Assembly: GCA_033807775.1 (NCBI GenBank)
Contig: CM066327.1
Location: 91,162,295 to 91,226,294 of the forward strand
DNA: 64,000 nt
Source of the DNA: Saussurea involucrata
Lineage: Eukaryota; Streptophyta; Magnoliopsida; Asterales; Asteraceae
Direction of reading: 5' to 3'
Shown here: positions 25,401-36,407 of the stretch, in pieces
Layout of the letters: every line of letters starts with the position of its first letter
How positions within the stretch are numbered: position 1 is the first letter of the stretch
Notes under the pieces: model-generated
The model's database searches: none
Told to the model about the DNA's origin: nothing
What the model saw: the letters and a program-made list of their open reading frames with translations, nothing else
Position numbers and translations under genes: made by a program

Positions 25401-25562
25401 ACGATCAAGGGGGAGTTAAAGAAGAAATTGAAGCAACTGACATTGTGGAAGATCAGAAAATAAGACTCTCACAAGACTTGAAGATTGACACTCCAACGCC
25501 TCTAAAGAAAGCAAGGGGGGACTACAAGATGATGTTTTCTTTATAAAACATTAGGGGGAGAT
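22430..25562. other. Pol-less interior of the gag-only element
   Basis: After the gag stop, TCTGTTTTGCAG|GT looks like a splice acceptor at the point where protease should start. No PR, IN, RT or RH motif follows. Instead there are CTCTGCC-type repeats (22955-23680), then AT-rich sequence with GGGGGAG-rich spots (24170, 24525, 25390, 25410) typical of 3' ends of plant copia elements. The polypurine tract is at 25551-25560. No gene recognised. Confidence 0.6.
22955..23680. repeat. 21-bp tandem repeats and duplicated CCTCTG modules
   Basis: From 22955 to about 23110 a 21-bp unit of the type CAAGCCTCTGCCGCACGCGAC recurs six to seven times with drift. A longer module with GTGGTACTGTTYACCACAGA, CCTCTGTGAAA and GTGGACTGAACCTCTG occurs twice (about 23218-23300 and 23598-23675). 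The DNA is much more GC-rich than the surrounding sequence. Confidence 0.85.
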
Positions 25563-25882
25563 TGTTAGCTTTATTAGCCCCTAATTTATATAAATGTTTT
25601 ATAAAGAATAGTGTCAAGGACTTATTTGTATTTGTTGAGTGTCAAGGGCTAAAATTGTAAACAACCAATTGTTGTATTGGTTATAAAGTCATGTTTTAGA
25701 GTTATTTTAGGTTAAGCCTCTATTTCTCCTAGCCTCTCATTTTCATCAGTCATACGCAGAGAAAGAGAAAGCTTCAAAGAGTGAGTTGTTCTTCATTTCC
25801 TATATTGTAAACTCTTCTCTTTTTCAATCAATACAAGATTATTGCTATTATTATTGTTACTTGTTGTATCTGGGTTCCAACA
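25563..25882 (+). repeat. 3' LTR of the gag-only element (320 bp)
   Basis: Begins TGTTAGCTTT right after the polypurine tract and ends GGTTCCAACA. Its first 10 bp are the ones missing from the 5' LTR. Confidence 0.92.
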
Positions 25883-28800
25883 AGCATATCTCCAACACAT
25901 AGCTCATATCAAACATATGACATACATAGATAGGAATCTTCGCAGCGTTAATGCTTTTTGCTGGTTGGTTTCATTATCATAAAGCTGCTCCAAAACTGGC
26001 TTGGTTTAAAGGAAGACAAACGAGAATCCACTCAAAATCGAATAAGCATCGAGATAGGACGCCATTTTCCAAAATTGATTAGGGAGTTGTATGCCCATAC
26101 AACATATATAACATCAATAACACAAAACATGATGATCTCATTAGCAAGTTGATGTTGGAATTTTGTGTGCTTGGAAGGTTTTTCTTTCATCCCACATTGG
26201 TAGGGAAATAAATAACAAAGAACTTTATAAGTCATTTCCCTCAAATGGTCCTTGAACTAGGTTGATGGACTCATGGTGGGGGTTATGAGTGGGAGGTCCA
26301 ACACACATGCTTTCGTGTTTTATTTACGGAAATTTATAGAGAAAATGAGAAGTGAATTTTTCAGATAATTATGATCTTAAATCATTTTAAATTTCAAGTT
26401 TAAATAAAACGGTTTTATTTATTTATTTATTAAAAATGTTTTTTATTTATTAAAATCGTTGGAGACTTAGTCTCCAACTTTTTTAGTTAATTGCTTCCTA
26501 TTCCTTGGGATTTTTAATCGTTTCCTCGCTAATCCTTTCTCGTGATAGGTTTTTCATGGATCACGAGTCCAGATTGAATCTAAGACACACGACATTTAAC
26601 CGAAGACTCTCGAATATCGCGAATGTCCCAAACACTATCCCTACGTCTAACCGACACATTGGCTTTAGCCCTTTCTCCACGCCGATAGATTAGTAGTTCA
26701 AATGTGTGCCTTAAATGTGTAGCGTGTGATTTACATTAAAACGGATTTTTGTTTTCTTAATTAAAACATTTTTTATTTGTTTTCATTTTAGAAAATTTCG
26801 TTTTAACAATTTTAAAACTTTACTATAAAACCAATTTTATCAATTTGCCAAAATGCACTTGCAAGTTTTATTAACTATTTAATAAAAAATTATTGTGTTT
26901 CAAAATTATTTTAGATTATCTAGCATGCAAGACCTAGATAATAAATAAACAAAACACAATCACATGCAAGTAATGGTAATATTTGTTTCAAACCTGTGCG
27001 TTTATTTCGTGAGCCACCACGAGAAAAATTGGTCAAAATATGGACTAATAACAATAAGATGATGTGCCGGCTCCCACTAAACTCACCATTTCTACAATGC
27101 TCGAGTGGGTCCACGCCAAGACTTCAATCTTAATGAATCTTGTTTGTTGTCTTCGGTCTTCTTTTACAATTATGTAATAAAATAAATTCCTATTCTTTTA
27201 TATACTATTTTCCAAATACAAAAAAAATAGGAAACGACTCGCAGGCCGCTCAAAAATTACAACCAATTGAAAAATACCAATCAACAACCAAACATCACAA
27301 CACATAGGTCTAACCGAGGCAATCTATTATCGGGTCCATACAAACACAAATTGTGCATATAAAAGCAATGGAGTGCCAAATCCATGCAAGTGACAACTAT
27401 TTGATAAAGATTGATTTCAACATACACTATGACACTTAAACTAAATCAATCTTTGCTTGAACATACAAGCACACTTTATACTTATGCAAGTATGGTTCAA
27501 TGCCAAAACCATCCAAACATGAAATATACAAGTGAATCAGAATGTTGGAGAAAACACATATAATAAATCAACAATTGAAATAAGAAATCATTTTTCATGG
27601 TCTTTTCTCGAAAGGTTTCGAAAACCTAGTTTTTTCGAAACCCTAGAATTCGAAACTTTAGTTTTAAACACTCTAAGTTTCAAAAAGAAAAGCCTTTCCA
27701 AAAACGAAAACTTTAATTTCTAAAATTTCAACATTTTATAGTTTAAAACCCTAGAGTTCCCAAGTAAGGAACTTATAAGTCTTGTAAAACCTAATTTAGG
27801 CTTTAAAACCCTAAACGTCGAAAATATAATCTCTTGTTTTCACAAATATTAACTTAGAGTATTAAAATCCTAAATTTCCAAAATTGGGAACTTTATGTAT
27901 TCATAAAACCTAATTTAAAGTTTTAAAACTCTAAACATCCAAATGTATTCATAAAACCTAATTTAATGTTTTAAAACTCTAAACTTCCAAAAGTGCGAAC
28001 TTTATGTTTTGAAACCTTCAAATTAAGACTTCTAAACCTAAAATTTCAAAACTTGAAAATCTATTGTTCTCAAAAACCATAATTTCGAAATTTAGGGTTA
28101 GAAACCCTAAACATCCAAAATTAGAAACTTTAATGTTGAAAACATAAAATCCAATAGAAAAAACCTTAGAATTATTTTTGTGTGTGTTTCATACATTCAA
28201 TTTTCCCACTTGAATGTATAACCACACCCAAAACCAAATTCTATAATGAAAAAAATGATTCTTTATGTACTTGTACATTGTAACTGTGGCTCTGATACCA
28301 CTATTGGATTGTGTGTATTAAAAAACTTTTAATCAAAATAACGGAAGCTTAAACACACACACAATCTTCCGGAGATCAGTTGACAATAGCATACATGTAA
28401 CAAACAATAACAAAAGAGAGATTAGAAAGACCTCTTTTGATGACAATAAAGAATCCAATAACAGGAATCTCTCTATCAACAACACACCCCAAACATGTAG
28501 TTGTATGTAGCAAGAAATTGCCTCCTTTCTCTTCTCTACGCGATCTCCAAAACCACCAAACTTGAATCACTTTTGTGTCTTGTGAATGGAATTGGTCAAA
28601 GCCCCTTTGTGGGAGGGTATGTGTGCCGTGATCAAGAGAGAGGAGAGGGAGAGAGCTTATTCCAAAATTAGGGTTAGGGTTTTGTGTTTAGAATCCCCTT
28701 TAAATAATATCTCATTGAATTCTCATAATTATCTAGACTAATTTGATATTATCTAGTTACAAGTATGGACTAATTACTAGTTAGCCCCTCTAGTACTCCC

Positions 28801-29480
28801 ATATTAATTAGAACACTGTTAGTTAATTACTCGTTAAACCCTCTAATAGGATTTCTTGCTTTTTTCATAGCTAAACTTTGTGTGGAACCCAATAGGCCCA
28901 TGAATTTTGGAACAATTGCTATTTTGTTGTGTTAAATGAGCGTATCTCCAACACATAGCACATATGAAACATATGACATACATAGATGGGACTGGAAGAC
29001 AAAAGAGAATCCACTTCAAAATCGAATAAGCATCGAGATAGGACGTTATTTTCCAAAATTGATTAGGGAGTTGCATGCCATACAACAGATATAACATCAA
29101 TAACACAAAACATGATGATGTCATTAGCAAGTTGATGTTGGAATTTTTGTGAGCTTGGAAGGTTTTATTCCATCCCACATTGGTAGGTAAATAACTAACA
29201 AAGAACATTATAAGTCATTTCCCTCAAATGGTCTTTCAAGTAGTTTATGGACTCATGGTGGGGGTTGTGAGTGGGAGGTCCAACACACATGCTTTCATGC
29301 ATTCCTTTTTACGGAAATTTATAGACAAAATGAGAAGTGAATTTTTTAGATAATTATCATCTTAAATTAAAAGTTTAAATAAAAATGTTTTTATTTACTA
29401 AAAAGGATTTATATTTATTAAAATCATTGGAGACTTAGTCTCTAGTTTTTTTAGTTAGTGGCTTCCTATTCTTTGGGAGG
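25883..29480 (-). mobile_element. Degenerate LTR-element relic, non-coding (unit 1 copy)
   Basis: Two LTR-like arms share long matches (ATCTCCAACACATAGC, GGAGACTTAGTCTC, ACACACATGCTTT): 25883-26510, cut by the gag-only element, and about 28306-29478. Before the right arm lies CTCTGATACCA (28290-28300), a tRNA-Met primer-binding site on the minus strand; its LTR starts TGGATTGTGTG. The interior (26515-28290) has no gene. It contains many short tracts of AAAACCCTAAA type and the sequence AATGGTGAGTTTAGTGGGAG (minus). I read it as an old non-autonomous LTR element; its outer borders are not certain. Confidence 0.5.
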
Positions 29481-29642
29481 AAACTAGGGTTTTTGGGGGT
29501 GTTTTCCATACAAATACAAGTTGAAAACTCTCTTCAAATATCTCTAAGAAAATTCAATCTCTCTCTATATAATTTCTCTCTATTGTGCCTTCCATCTTCT
29601 TCAAGAGTTGTACCAAATTTCTGCATCATCTTTGTTCAAATC

Positions 29643-31864
29643 GACTATCAATTGTTGTTGATAGTCAGTTTCATCTGTATCAAATCATGAGGCTTTGCGA
29701 CTTTGAGACTCACATCGAAAAGGGTAGTCGTATAAAACCTTTAAGGACAGGATTAAATCCGTACAGTTCAATTCACGATGTCAACAATTTAATTACAGGT
29801 TGGTTTTATAATTGTGTTAAGCCTTTAATTTTGCGTTCACTTTGTGAACACTCTGCTTCTACCCTTTTTGTATATGAATTCTATCAAGAAAGATAGAATC
29901 AAGTATTGTATAGAATATATATATATATAATTATTAAAATAGTCTTTTTTACATGGTTTAAAAAAACGAGTAAAATGACTCTCAGGTTTTTTTACACGAT
30001 TCCTCTTTTCAAAACTGTGTAAAAATGTATATGTTTTTTACACGGTTATTGTATGTTTTTGTGTAAAAGTATTTCGTGCCCTTTTCAAACGGATTTTCTC
30101 ACGTTAATCTAAACTTTTCATGATTTTTCGCCTAGACATATATATAACACATATACACATCATATGTGGTTACCAAACAACACATCCACATTGTCTATTC
30201 CTTTCGGAGGAATTAAAAAAATACTATGATGGCTTCGTTGCTTTGTCTGTGATTCAGGACCTGAAGAAGGTATTCGTTGGTTCTTGCCTTCTTGAATCCA
30301 TTCGAGTGGGATGGTGAATCTATTAATTTTTTCGCCTCTTTGCCAATAAATCAGAATTTGATTCTTCGTGGACTTGCAAGTGACTTACTTCTTATGGCCG
30401 TTCTTGTTGTCTTAAGTCGTCCTCTTTTCTTTAGAAGCTCTTAATTGATTTCGTGCCTTAGCCTCATTCACATATAAACATGCATATAAATCTATATATA
30501 ACACATAGACACAACAATATACCTTTAGATTCTATTATCGTTATCAACTAACACACACACATCATGTATACCAATATATAATACGGATCGGCAGATACAT
30601 AAAACACATACATAAAACACATACATAAAACATATACACATATATATGTCTAGACATAACCCATATATATAAATGAGAAAACAAGAAAAAAAACCCTTTC
30701 CCTCGCTAATCCCTCACTAATTAGCGACGGATTACACGAGTCCCTCGCTAAACCCTCGCTGATTAGTGAGGGATTAGCGAGGGATTGACCACAAACTCAA
30801 TCCCTCGCTAATCCATCGCTAATTAGTGAGGGATTAGCGAGAGATCGGGTTTGTGGTTAATCCCTTGCAAATCCCTCACTAATTAGCGACGGATTAGCGA
30901 AGGATTAGCAAGGGATTAATCACAAACTCAATCCCTCGCTAATCCCTCACTAATTAGCGAGGGAGTAGTGAGGGATTGAGTTTGTGGCCGATCCCTCACT
31001 AATTAGCGACAGATTAGCGACGGATTAATGAGAGATTAATCACAAACCCAATCCCTCGCTAATCCGTCGCTAATTAGTGAGGGATTAGCGAGGGATTGGG
31101 TTTGTGGTCAATCCCTCGCTAATCCCTTGCTAATTAGTGAGAGATTTTTTCCCTCGCTAATTTTTCGTCACTGATGCCCAGTTTTCTTGTAGTGTTTTCT
31201 TGTAAAAATAATTTATTTAACGTTTACATTGATATTTTTTTTATAATTAGAAGTCATTTATTCAACATTTTTATTAAACAATGGTTATTTTTTCAGACAA
31301 AAATAAATACTGGGGTGAAATGGACATTTATGACATTCAGACAGTTTATTCAGCACAACAATCAAACAACAACTTATTTGTTAACATACAGACAATTATA
31401 TTCATACAGACAGCTATATTCATTCAAGTCCTAATAGAAAATGAACCGAACAACACCAAAAGGATTTATCTAATTATATTTTATTTTTTTAAAAATAACT
31501 TTTATCTTTTAGGGACACTTAAAAATCCGTCGCTAAATCTTTTTTTTTCTACTTTTAGAGACGTTTTTTAAGAAGCGTCTCTAAAACCTTTAGAGATATT
31601 TCTAATAATGTATTATTCGACTCAAAATCCTTTTCTAATAGTCTCCCTAGCTTTGGTCACACTCTTTCACTTTTTTCGTTTCATTCCATCCCTAAAACTC
31701 ATCTTTAGATACATTTTCAAAACATTCTCTAAATGTTTCTTCTCTAAAGCTCATTTTTTTCTTGTAGAGCATAGACCTACGTAATATAAATGTGAATAAT
31801 ATTTCTCAAGTTTTCTTTCCGTTTAACTACTATTCCCAACCAAAACTCAAATCATTAATGCATC
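29643..31864. repeat. Block X, copy 1 (upstream of LOR B1)
   Basis: Non-coding block found three times: here, at 43514-45815 and at 45816-48076. It contains a run of microsatellite-like ATACACATATATA sequence, the GCGAGGGATTAGC array and a sequence ending GCATC. A roughly 100-codon open frame at its left edge (29585-29896) recurs in the other copies, but no known domain is seen and its persistence is explained by recent duplication. A second CACTA-like end (TTTTCTTGTAGAG) lies at 31757-31769. Confidence 0.75.
30699..31194. repeat. CACTA-like terminus with subterminal GCGAGGGATT inverted-repeat array, copy 1
   Basis: About 460 bp of near-palindromic modules (CCCTCGCTAATCCCTCAC / ATTAGCGAGGGATTAGCG) alternate in orientation, spaced by CACAAACTCAATC and GAGTTTGTGG. 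The right edge, GCCCAGTTTTCTTGTAGTG at 31176-31194, read on the minus strand is CACTACAAGAAAA, a standard CACTA transposon end. Subterminal repeats bound by the transposase are typical of that class. No left terminus or transposase is present. Confidence 0.65.
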
Positions 31865-32427
31865 TACTTTTGTAAACGATTCGGGTAAGCTGAAGAGTTC
31901 AATGAATCCATTATTTTCATTAATAAATAACTTTTTCAATAAACAAATTTTCACAATATCAATCATTATAAATTAATTGTATGCTGAAAAAAACTAGTGT
32001 TCAATTGTTCACTATTGCACACATTGATGATCGAACTCATGGATGTTGTTCACAGAAAATCACCTAACCATACGACTTGTCCACTTAGACAATTAACCTG
32101 ACAAATCCACTTAGTTATCCTTGCACTTGTCAAATCTTTGGGTCGTTGAACCAATTAACCCCATTACTTAAAGTAAACTAAAGTAAATATTTACATACAA
32201 GATACATACTCAAGACATGATCATGATCTTTGGATTTGGTTTTATTCGGGAACTTGAACAAAATCAAACTAAAGTAAATTCTTGTCGTATAAGTTTAAAA
32301 TATTTATTTTTCCACAAATGGAATAAATTGTGTTAATAGAATAAGAAACATAACATGTTACCACAACAATGAAAAACAAATAAAACACATGTTGTAAAAG
32401 ATTTGGCCTCAAGACCCTAGTTTTTGC

Positions 32428-32437
32428 AATTATATAG
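32428..32437 (+). promoter_or_regulatory. Probable TATA box of LOR B1
   Basis: AATTATATAG, about 120 bp upstream of the start codon, in a stretch conserved with the B2 copy (near 49513). The spacing suits a short 5' leader. Confidence 0.45.
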
Positions 32438-32556
32438 TATTCTTTGGATGGGATATATTCTTCATTTGAGTGGAAACTATAAGACTGTAACATCCTTCCT
32501 TTCGCATCATCCACTAAATTCTCAAAACCATACAATTTCTTGTGCTTTAATTTATC

Positions 32557-33310
32557 ATGACAAAGGTGTACCCAACGCCCATCACTCCATTTCTTGTTTT
32601 GCCACCCAAATCCTCCGTCGTCGGCAAGAATCCGATGGTCTTCACCGTTTGGAAGAAGTCTATGCTCTTCAATTGCGATGGATTTACAGTGTTCGACTCC
32701 AACGGCAACCTTGTATTTCGAGTAGATAACTATGTACCCGGAGGGAATGGTGAGATTGTTCTCATGGATGCCTCCGGCCACCCTCTCCTCACCATTCGCC
32801 GCAAGGTACGTTTATCTTGTTATGCATGTAAATCAAATTATGTATGATTTACACCACAAATAGAAACAAAATTTTGTCTGAAGTTGAATTACATATTGAT
32901 TAACCAAATTCTTTATTAATTATTGCCAGAGGCTAAGTCTTTCGGATAACTGGCAAGTGTATGACGGAGAAACAACAGTAAATCCACGGTATTCGGTCAC
33001 GAAACACGTGAACGTTTTCAACACCAAGTCCCTGGCTTACGTTAGCAAAGTAGGTTCATCGAAGAACAACAATACAAGAGTTCCGATGTATGAGATCAAT
33101 GGATCATATGCCCAGAGGTCTTGCGTTGTATATGATGATACACGACGTTGTGTTGTTGATATCAGGAGCAAGGAAGCCAAGGGAGGTACTGTTGCTCTCG
33201 GAGTAAATGTTTTCCGTTTGGTTGTGCAACCTTTGATCGAACCTCCTATCGCTATGGCTCTCGTCATCATCCTTGATCAGATGTTTGGTTCATCAAGACG
33301 TGTTTTTTAA
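32557..33310 (+). CDS. LURP-one-related protein (LOR family), intact, two exons (B1)
   Basis: Exon 1 is 32557-32805 (83 codons, phase 0; donor AAG|GTACGT). The intron is 32806-32929. Exon 2 is 32930-33310 (acceptor TTGCCAG). The product is 209 aa, the usual size for this family (PF04525, Tubby-like beta barrel around a C-terminal helix). Visible landmarks: FTVWKKSMLFNCDGFTVFD, then NLVFRVDNY, GEIVLMDASGHPLLTIRRK, NWQVYDGE, and a hydrophobic C-terminal helix PPIAMALVIILDQMFG. No signal peptide or membrane segment is required by the fold. The Arabidopsis founder LURP1 takes part in basal defence against a downy mildew; most LOR proteins have no known biochemical role. This is the only undamaged LOR copy of the array, so any function of the cluster would rest here. 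Confidence 0.9.
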
Positions 33311-34269
33311 GCTAATAAGAGATGAAAATATTAGAAACAGTTGCTATATGTAGTTTTTTCTTTTGATAAATGTTTATGTTACCTTGTCGGGTTAACGATT
33401 AATCTCTAGATATTGCAAAAACTAGTAAGGAATAATTAATACAACAGAGTCGACAAGTGTTACTGGTCATTATTTCAGGAGTACCTTTAAACGTTTACAA
33501 ACTAGTGTTTGTTATTTTTATCTAGGTCTTGTGAAAACATATTGTTTTGGTAACCATATATAAACTAACTTTTTCAAAAATCTATTTTAGATGTTTTTCC
33601 ATGAGATTTTCTTTTTCCAATTATAACCCTTGTATGTTTGTTTCTTCTTTCAAGAAACATGAAATAAGAGGTAGTTTATAGTTATCTCGTATAAGAAATT
33701 TGTTAGATCACTTTGTAGGTTGAAACATGTAAATTAAACTAAGCTCTAGAGAGAATAGGCTAAAAAAGGAGGCAATTTGGGAGATTGATGCATGGTCTAG
33801 TTATATGGATGTACATAAGCTCGAAAAATCAAACTTCCCTCTTATTATTTAACTTTATGTTGGTATCAATTATTTTTGTTGATAATTAAAATAACGTTGG
33901 AAAGCAAAGTACGTTGTCCATAAAATATGAATATATGTTTTATCTATTTTTGAAGCAAGAGATATATTTCATTATGAAATCATATATATTGGCAAGTTTA
34001 AACGAGAAGGTAGTCAATTTGTGAGAAGATGAGAAATAAATATGAACCACATAATTCTTTAAATAGAAAATACTATAAATAAAAGTTGAAAAATGTTTCT
34101 AGAAATCAAAATAATTACCATTTTGAATTGGATAAATCCTTAAAAATCTCACCATATCTTTAAATATATTTACTTTTTAATTTTAATAAATTCATAATTA
34201 TTTTATATCAAGTTTTATATATATTTTTTAGATACACTTTTAAAAAAAATATGTTAAAGGGGAAAACTA

Positions 34270-34684
34270 AATAGAACAACAATGAATAAAGAGAATGGAT
34301 CTATAATTCTCATTAATCAAAAACCCTTTAAATAGGGATGAGATACAAGTAGATAATTACAAGAGATATATGATCTTACTTATCTCTAATATGTTTATTT
34401 CTATCTATATCGTCATATTATTTAGACGATGACACAATTATCCTACAACATTCCCCATTGTGACGATTTAAAGGAGTGATGGTGCACAACTCGTTAAAAC
34501 CTTAAACCAAAATAAAAACCTAATGGGAAAAAATAAAATAGGACGAAGGAAAGAGTACAACGCATTAGTTTCTTTGCAATACATAGACTTTTCCTTTAGT
34601 CTAATTTTCTCTTAGATACGTACATTATTTATAAGAGTTAAGAAAGCATGATGGTATATAAATTGTTGCCTCACTAAAACCTTA
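34270..34684 (-). mobile_element. Relic of a short-LTR copia-type element
   Basis: On the minus strand CAATGGGGAA (a weak polypurine tract) is followed by TGTTGTAGGATAATTG, which looks like an LTR start (plus-strand border at 34450). The next piece, with ACTCGTTAAAACCTT and CTAATGGGAAAAA, resembles sequence common near the 3' end of plant copia elements. The counterpart in unit 2 (59520-60035) also keeps a polypurine-like GACAAAAGGGGGAGTC on minus. No coding sequence remains. Confidence 0.35.
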
Positions 34685-35254
34685 TGTCAGGATCGAATCT
34701 TAACAAGACTACAAACACTTAGAATTCAGAATTAAAGAATCTGCGGAAAAGAACTTTAATTCTCACAATCAAGAACAATGTAACAGAAAATTCACAATTT
34801 TGTATTCACTGTTTCGAATCACAATATTAACAACCAAACCTCAATCTTGTTGAACAGGCTCAACAAGACGACTTCTACTTCTCTAGAAATAGGGTTCTTC
34901 AACCTTGAGGTTAATTCTCTCTTGAATCAATATCTACACTCAGAATATCTTTTGCAGAATGTATAAATTGAAACTCTCACGTCATCTCTAATAGCTATCT
35001 ATTGAAGTCTATTTATACACAAATAATTACAAGATAACTACCAAAAGTAAATTGATCTTCTGAATCTTCGTTAAACATATCTTGATCAATTCCTTCTTTG
35101 TCTCCAAAAGTATCGCATACCAAACTTATCAAGTCAGCAGTATTAACCTTCATTCTTCATGAGCAGTACTAATAATCTTCAGCAGTATTAACCGATTTCA
35201 TCTCCAGCAGTATTAACATCACTCCAGCAGTATTAATCATGAGCAGTACTAACA
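34685..35254 (-). mobile_element. Solo LTR candidate with reiterated AGCAGTATTAA motifs (570 bp)
   Basis: The segment starts TGTCAGGATCG and ends GTACTAACA (TG...CA), and is absent from the homologous place in unit 2. On the minus strand a TATA box (GTATAAATA, plus 35010-35018) lies downstream of six copies of AGCAGTAYTAA (plus-strand positions about 35136, 35162, 35181, 35207, 35227, 35242). That layout is an LTR promoter read on minus. No target duplication is seen (CCTTA left, GATAT right), and about 530 bp of flank kept in unit 2 are missing, so a deletion accompanied or followed insertion. Confidence 0.55.
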
Positions 35255-36067
35255 GATATTCAATTATGGTAAGGAATAAGGGTCGCCATAGGTGTAAGAA
35301 AGAAGGGTTATCGCGGATAAAGGTTGAGCGAAGATGAAAGAGGTGGAAAGAGAAGGGAGGAGAAAATCGATAAAGCTTGAGCGTGGACCAACATACTTGG
35401 AACAAAATGCATACATAAACCATAAAGAAGCTTACCTTGAACCACCGTGATTTATTGAAGGCGTTGATACAAGCAGAAGGTAGTTGAAGGAAAACACTGA
35501 AAAGGTTTAAGGAGATCGATACAAGCAAAAAAGTGGAATGAGATCAATACAAGCGAGTAATACACATGATCAATCGGTGGGAAAGATAACATGGAGTGGT
35601 CATCTTGGGAAGACAATATCTTGGGAAGATGATATATTGCTTTTAAGACTTTAAGGATAAATGAGCAGTACCATATGCATGTGGGTTGTTTTTGAGACTT
35701 TTGATGAATATGCTTTTATAAAGTAGTATAGATAATTGAAAAAAGTCCTAAACGGCTACTCATAAGCTACTCAAAATAACTTATAAAAAAGCTAGCTTAT
35801 AGGCTAGCACATCCGAACTTGTGTCCAACAAATATAAGCTAGTTTTTTTTTACCAAATGATGCCTTAAAGTTCATTGAATTGATGACAAATGAAAAACAA
35901 TTGAACTCAATTTTGTACCAACTAAGGTAATCAAAATATCAAAATATCAAAATTCCAAAATATAATATAAATATAATCAAAATAAACCAGGGTGGTTAAA
36001 AGTTACGATAAGTACAAAATTTAGAAATGTTTAACACAACCTAATCTAACAGTTACATAGACCTATC

Positions 36068-36407
36068 CATTGGCGGATGTAGCATGGTATAAGGGGGGGT
36101 GGCATTTAAAAGAAAAAAATGGGTAATTTCTAAGGTAAAAACATTTTTTTTTAATTTTATCCATCAACCAAAAAAGTGCATCAAAACCAACTAAAAAAAT
36201 TAAAAAACACTCTCGAAATCAACTAAAAGTCGAAAAAGTCTATCGAAATCGACAAAAAATCTAACAAATTTCTTGAAATCAAGCAAAAAAAACCTTAAAA
36301 TTCCTCGAAACGGTGAATTTAGGCTAAAATTACACGGGCAACTTCACGCGCATTTAATCTACCTTAAATGGTGACCTCACTAGGAAAAAATCATAAATCC
36401 GCCACTG
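36068..36407. mobile_element. hAT-type MITE (340 bp) with 8-bp target duplication, unit 1
   Basis: Terminal inverted repeats CATTGGCGGAT and ATCCGCCACTG (one mismatch) are flanked by the direct repeat GACCTATC at 36060-36067 and 36408-36415. An 8-bp target duplication and CA...TG ends are typical of the hAT superfamily. The interior is A-rich, with TCGAAATCAACTAAAA-like repeats, and codes for nothing. It is shared with unit 2 (61263-61607). Confidence 0.85.

Larger units (their letters stand above)
21019..25882 (+). mobile_element. Non-autonomous copia-type element with gag remnant and no pol
   Basis: Direct LTRs at 21022-21331 and 25563-25882 are identical over the 310 bp they share. The primer-binding site TGGTATCAGAGCC (21333-21345) and polypurine tract TTAGGGGGAG (25551-25560) are present. 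The interior holds a coiled-coil gag fragment, a gag-pol junction, then unrelated repeats instead of pol. The first 10 bp of the 5' LTR are missing (it reads CTTG|TATTAG against TGTTAGCTTTATTAG in the 3' LTR) and no target duplication is visible. The left flank matches 39590 and the right flank matches 41634 in unit 2, so about 2 kb of flank was lost together with the LTR tip. Confidence 0.85.
33311..36059. other. 3' flank of LOR B1, no gene
   Basis: Very AT-rich. It matches the region downstream of B2 (58567-61254) except where elements differ. 33311-34269 shows nothing recognisable. 35265-35530 is a purine-rich block also present at 60465-60730 (AGAAAGAAGGGTTATCG), with a possible but unproven antisense open frame. 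The relics inside are listed separately. Confidence 0.6.

Noticed and set aside
28376..28570. Minus-strand frame (also near 40977-41267 and 42236-42430) seemingly conserved three times
   Set aside because: The three sites are LTR-like arms of one relic copied by recent duplication. Similarity at DNA level is as high outside the frame, so there is no sign of coding constraint.
29585..29896. 103-codon frame repeated at 43456-43767 and partly at 45743-46069
   Set aside because: Lies at the edge of block X. Repetition follows from the duplications, the N-terminal part is replaced in the third copy, and no domain is recognisable.
32269..32781. Minus-strand frames of 170-172 codons over LOR exon 1 (also 49348-49866)
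   Set aside because: Antisense shadow of a well-supported exon with correct splice sites on the plus strand.
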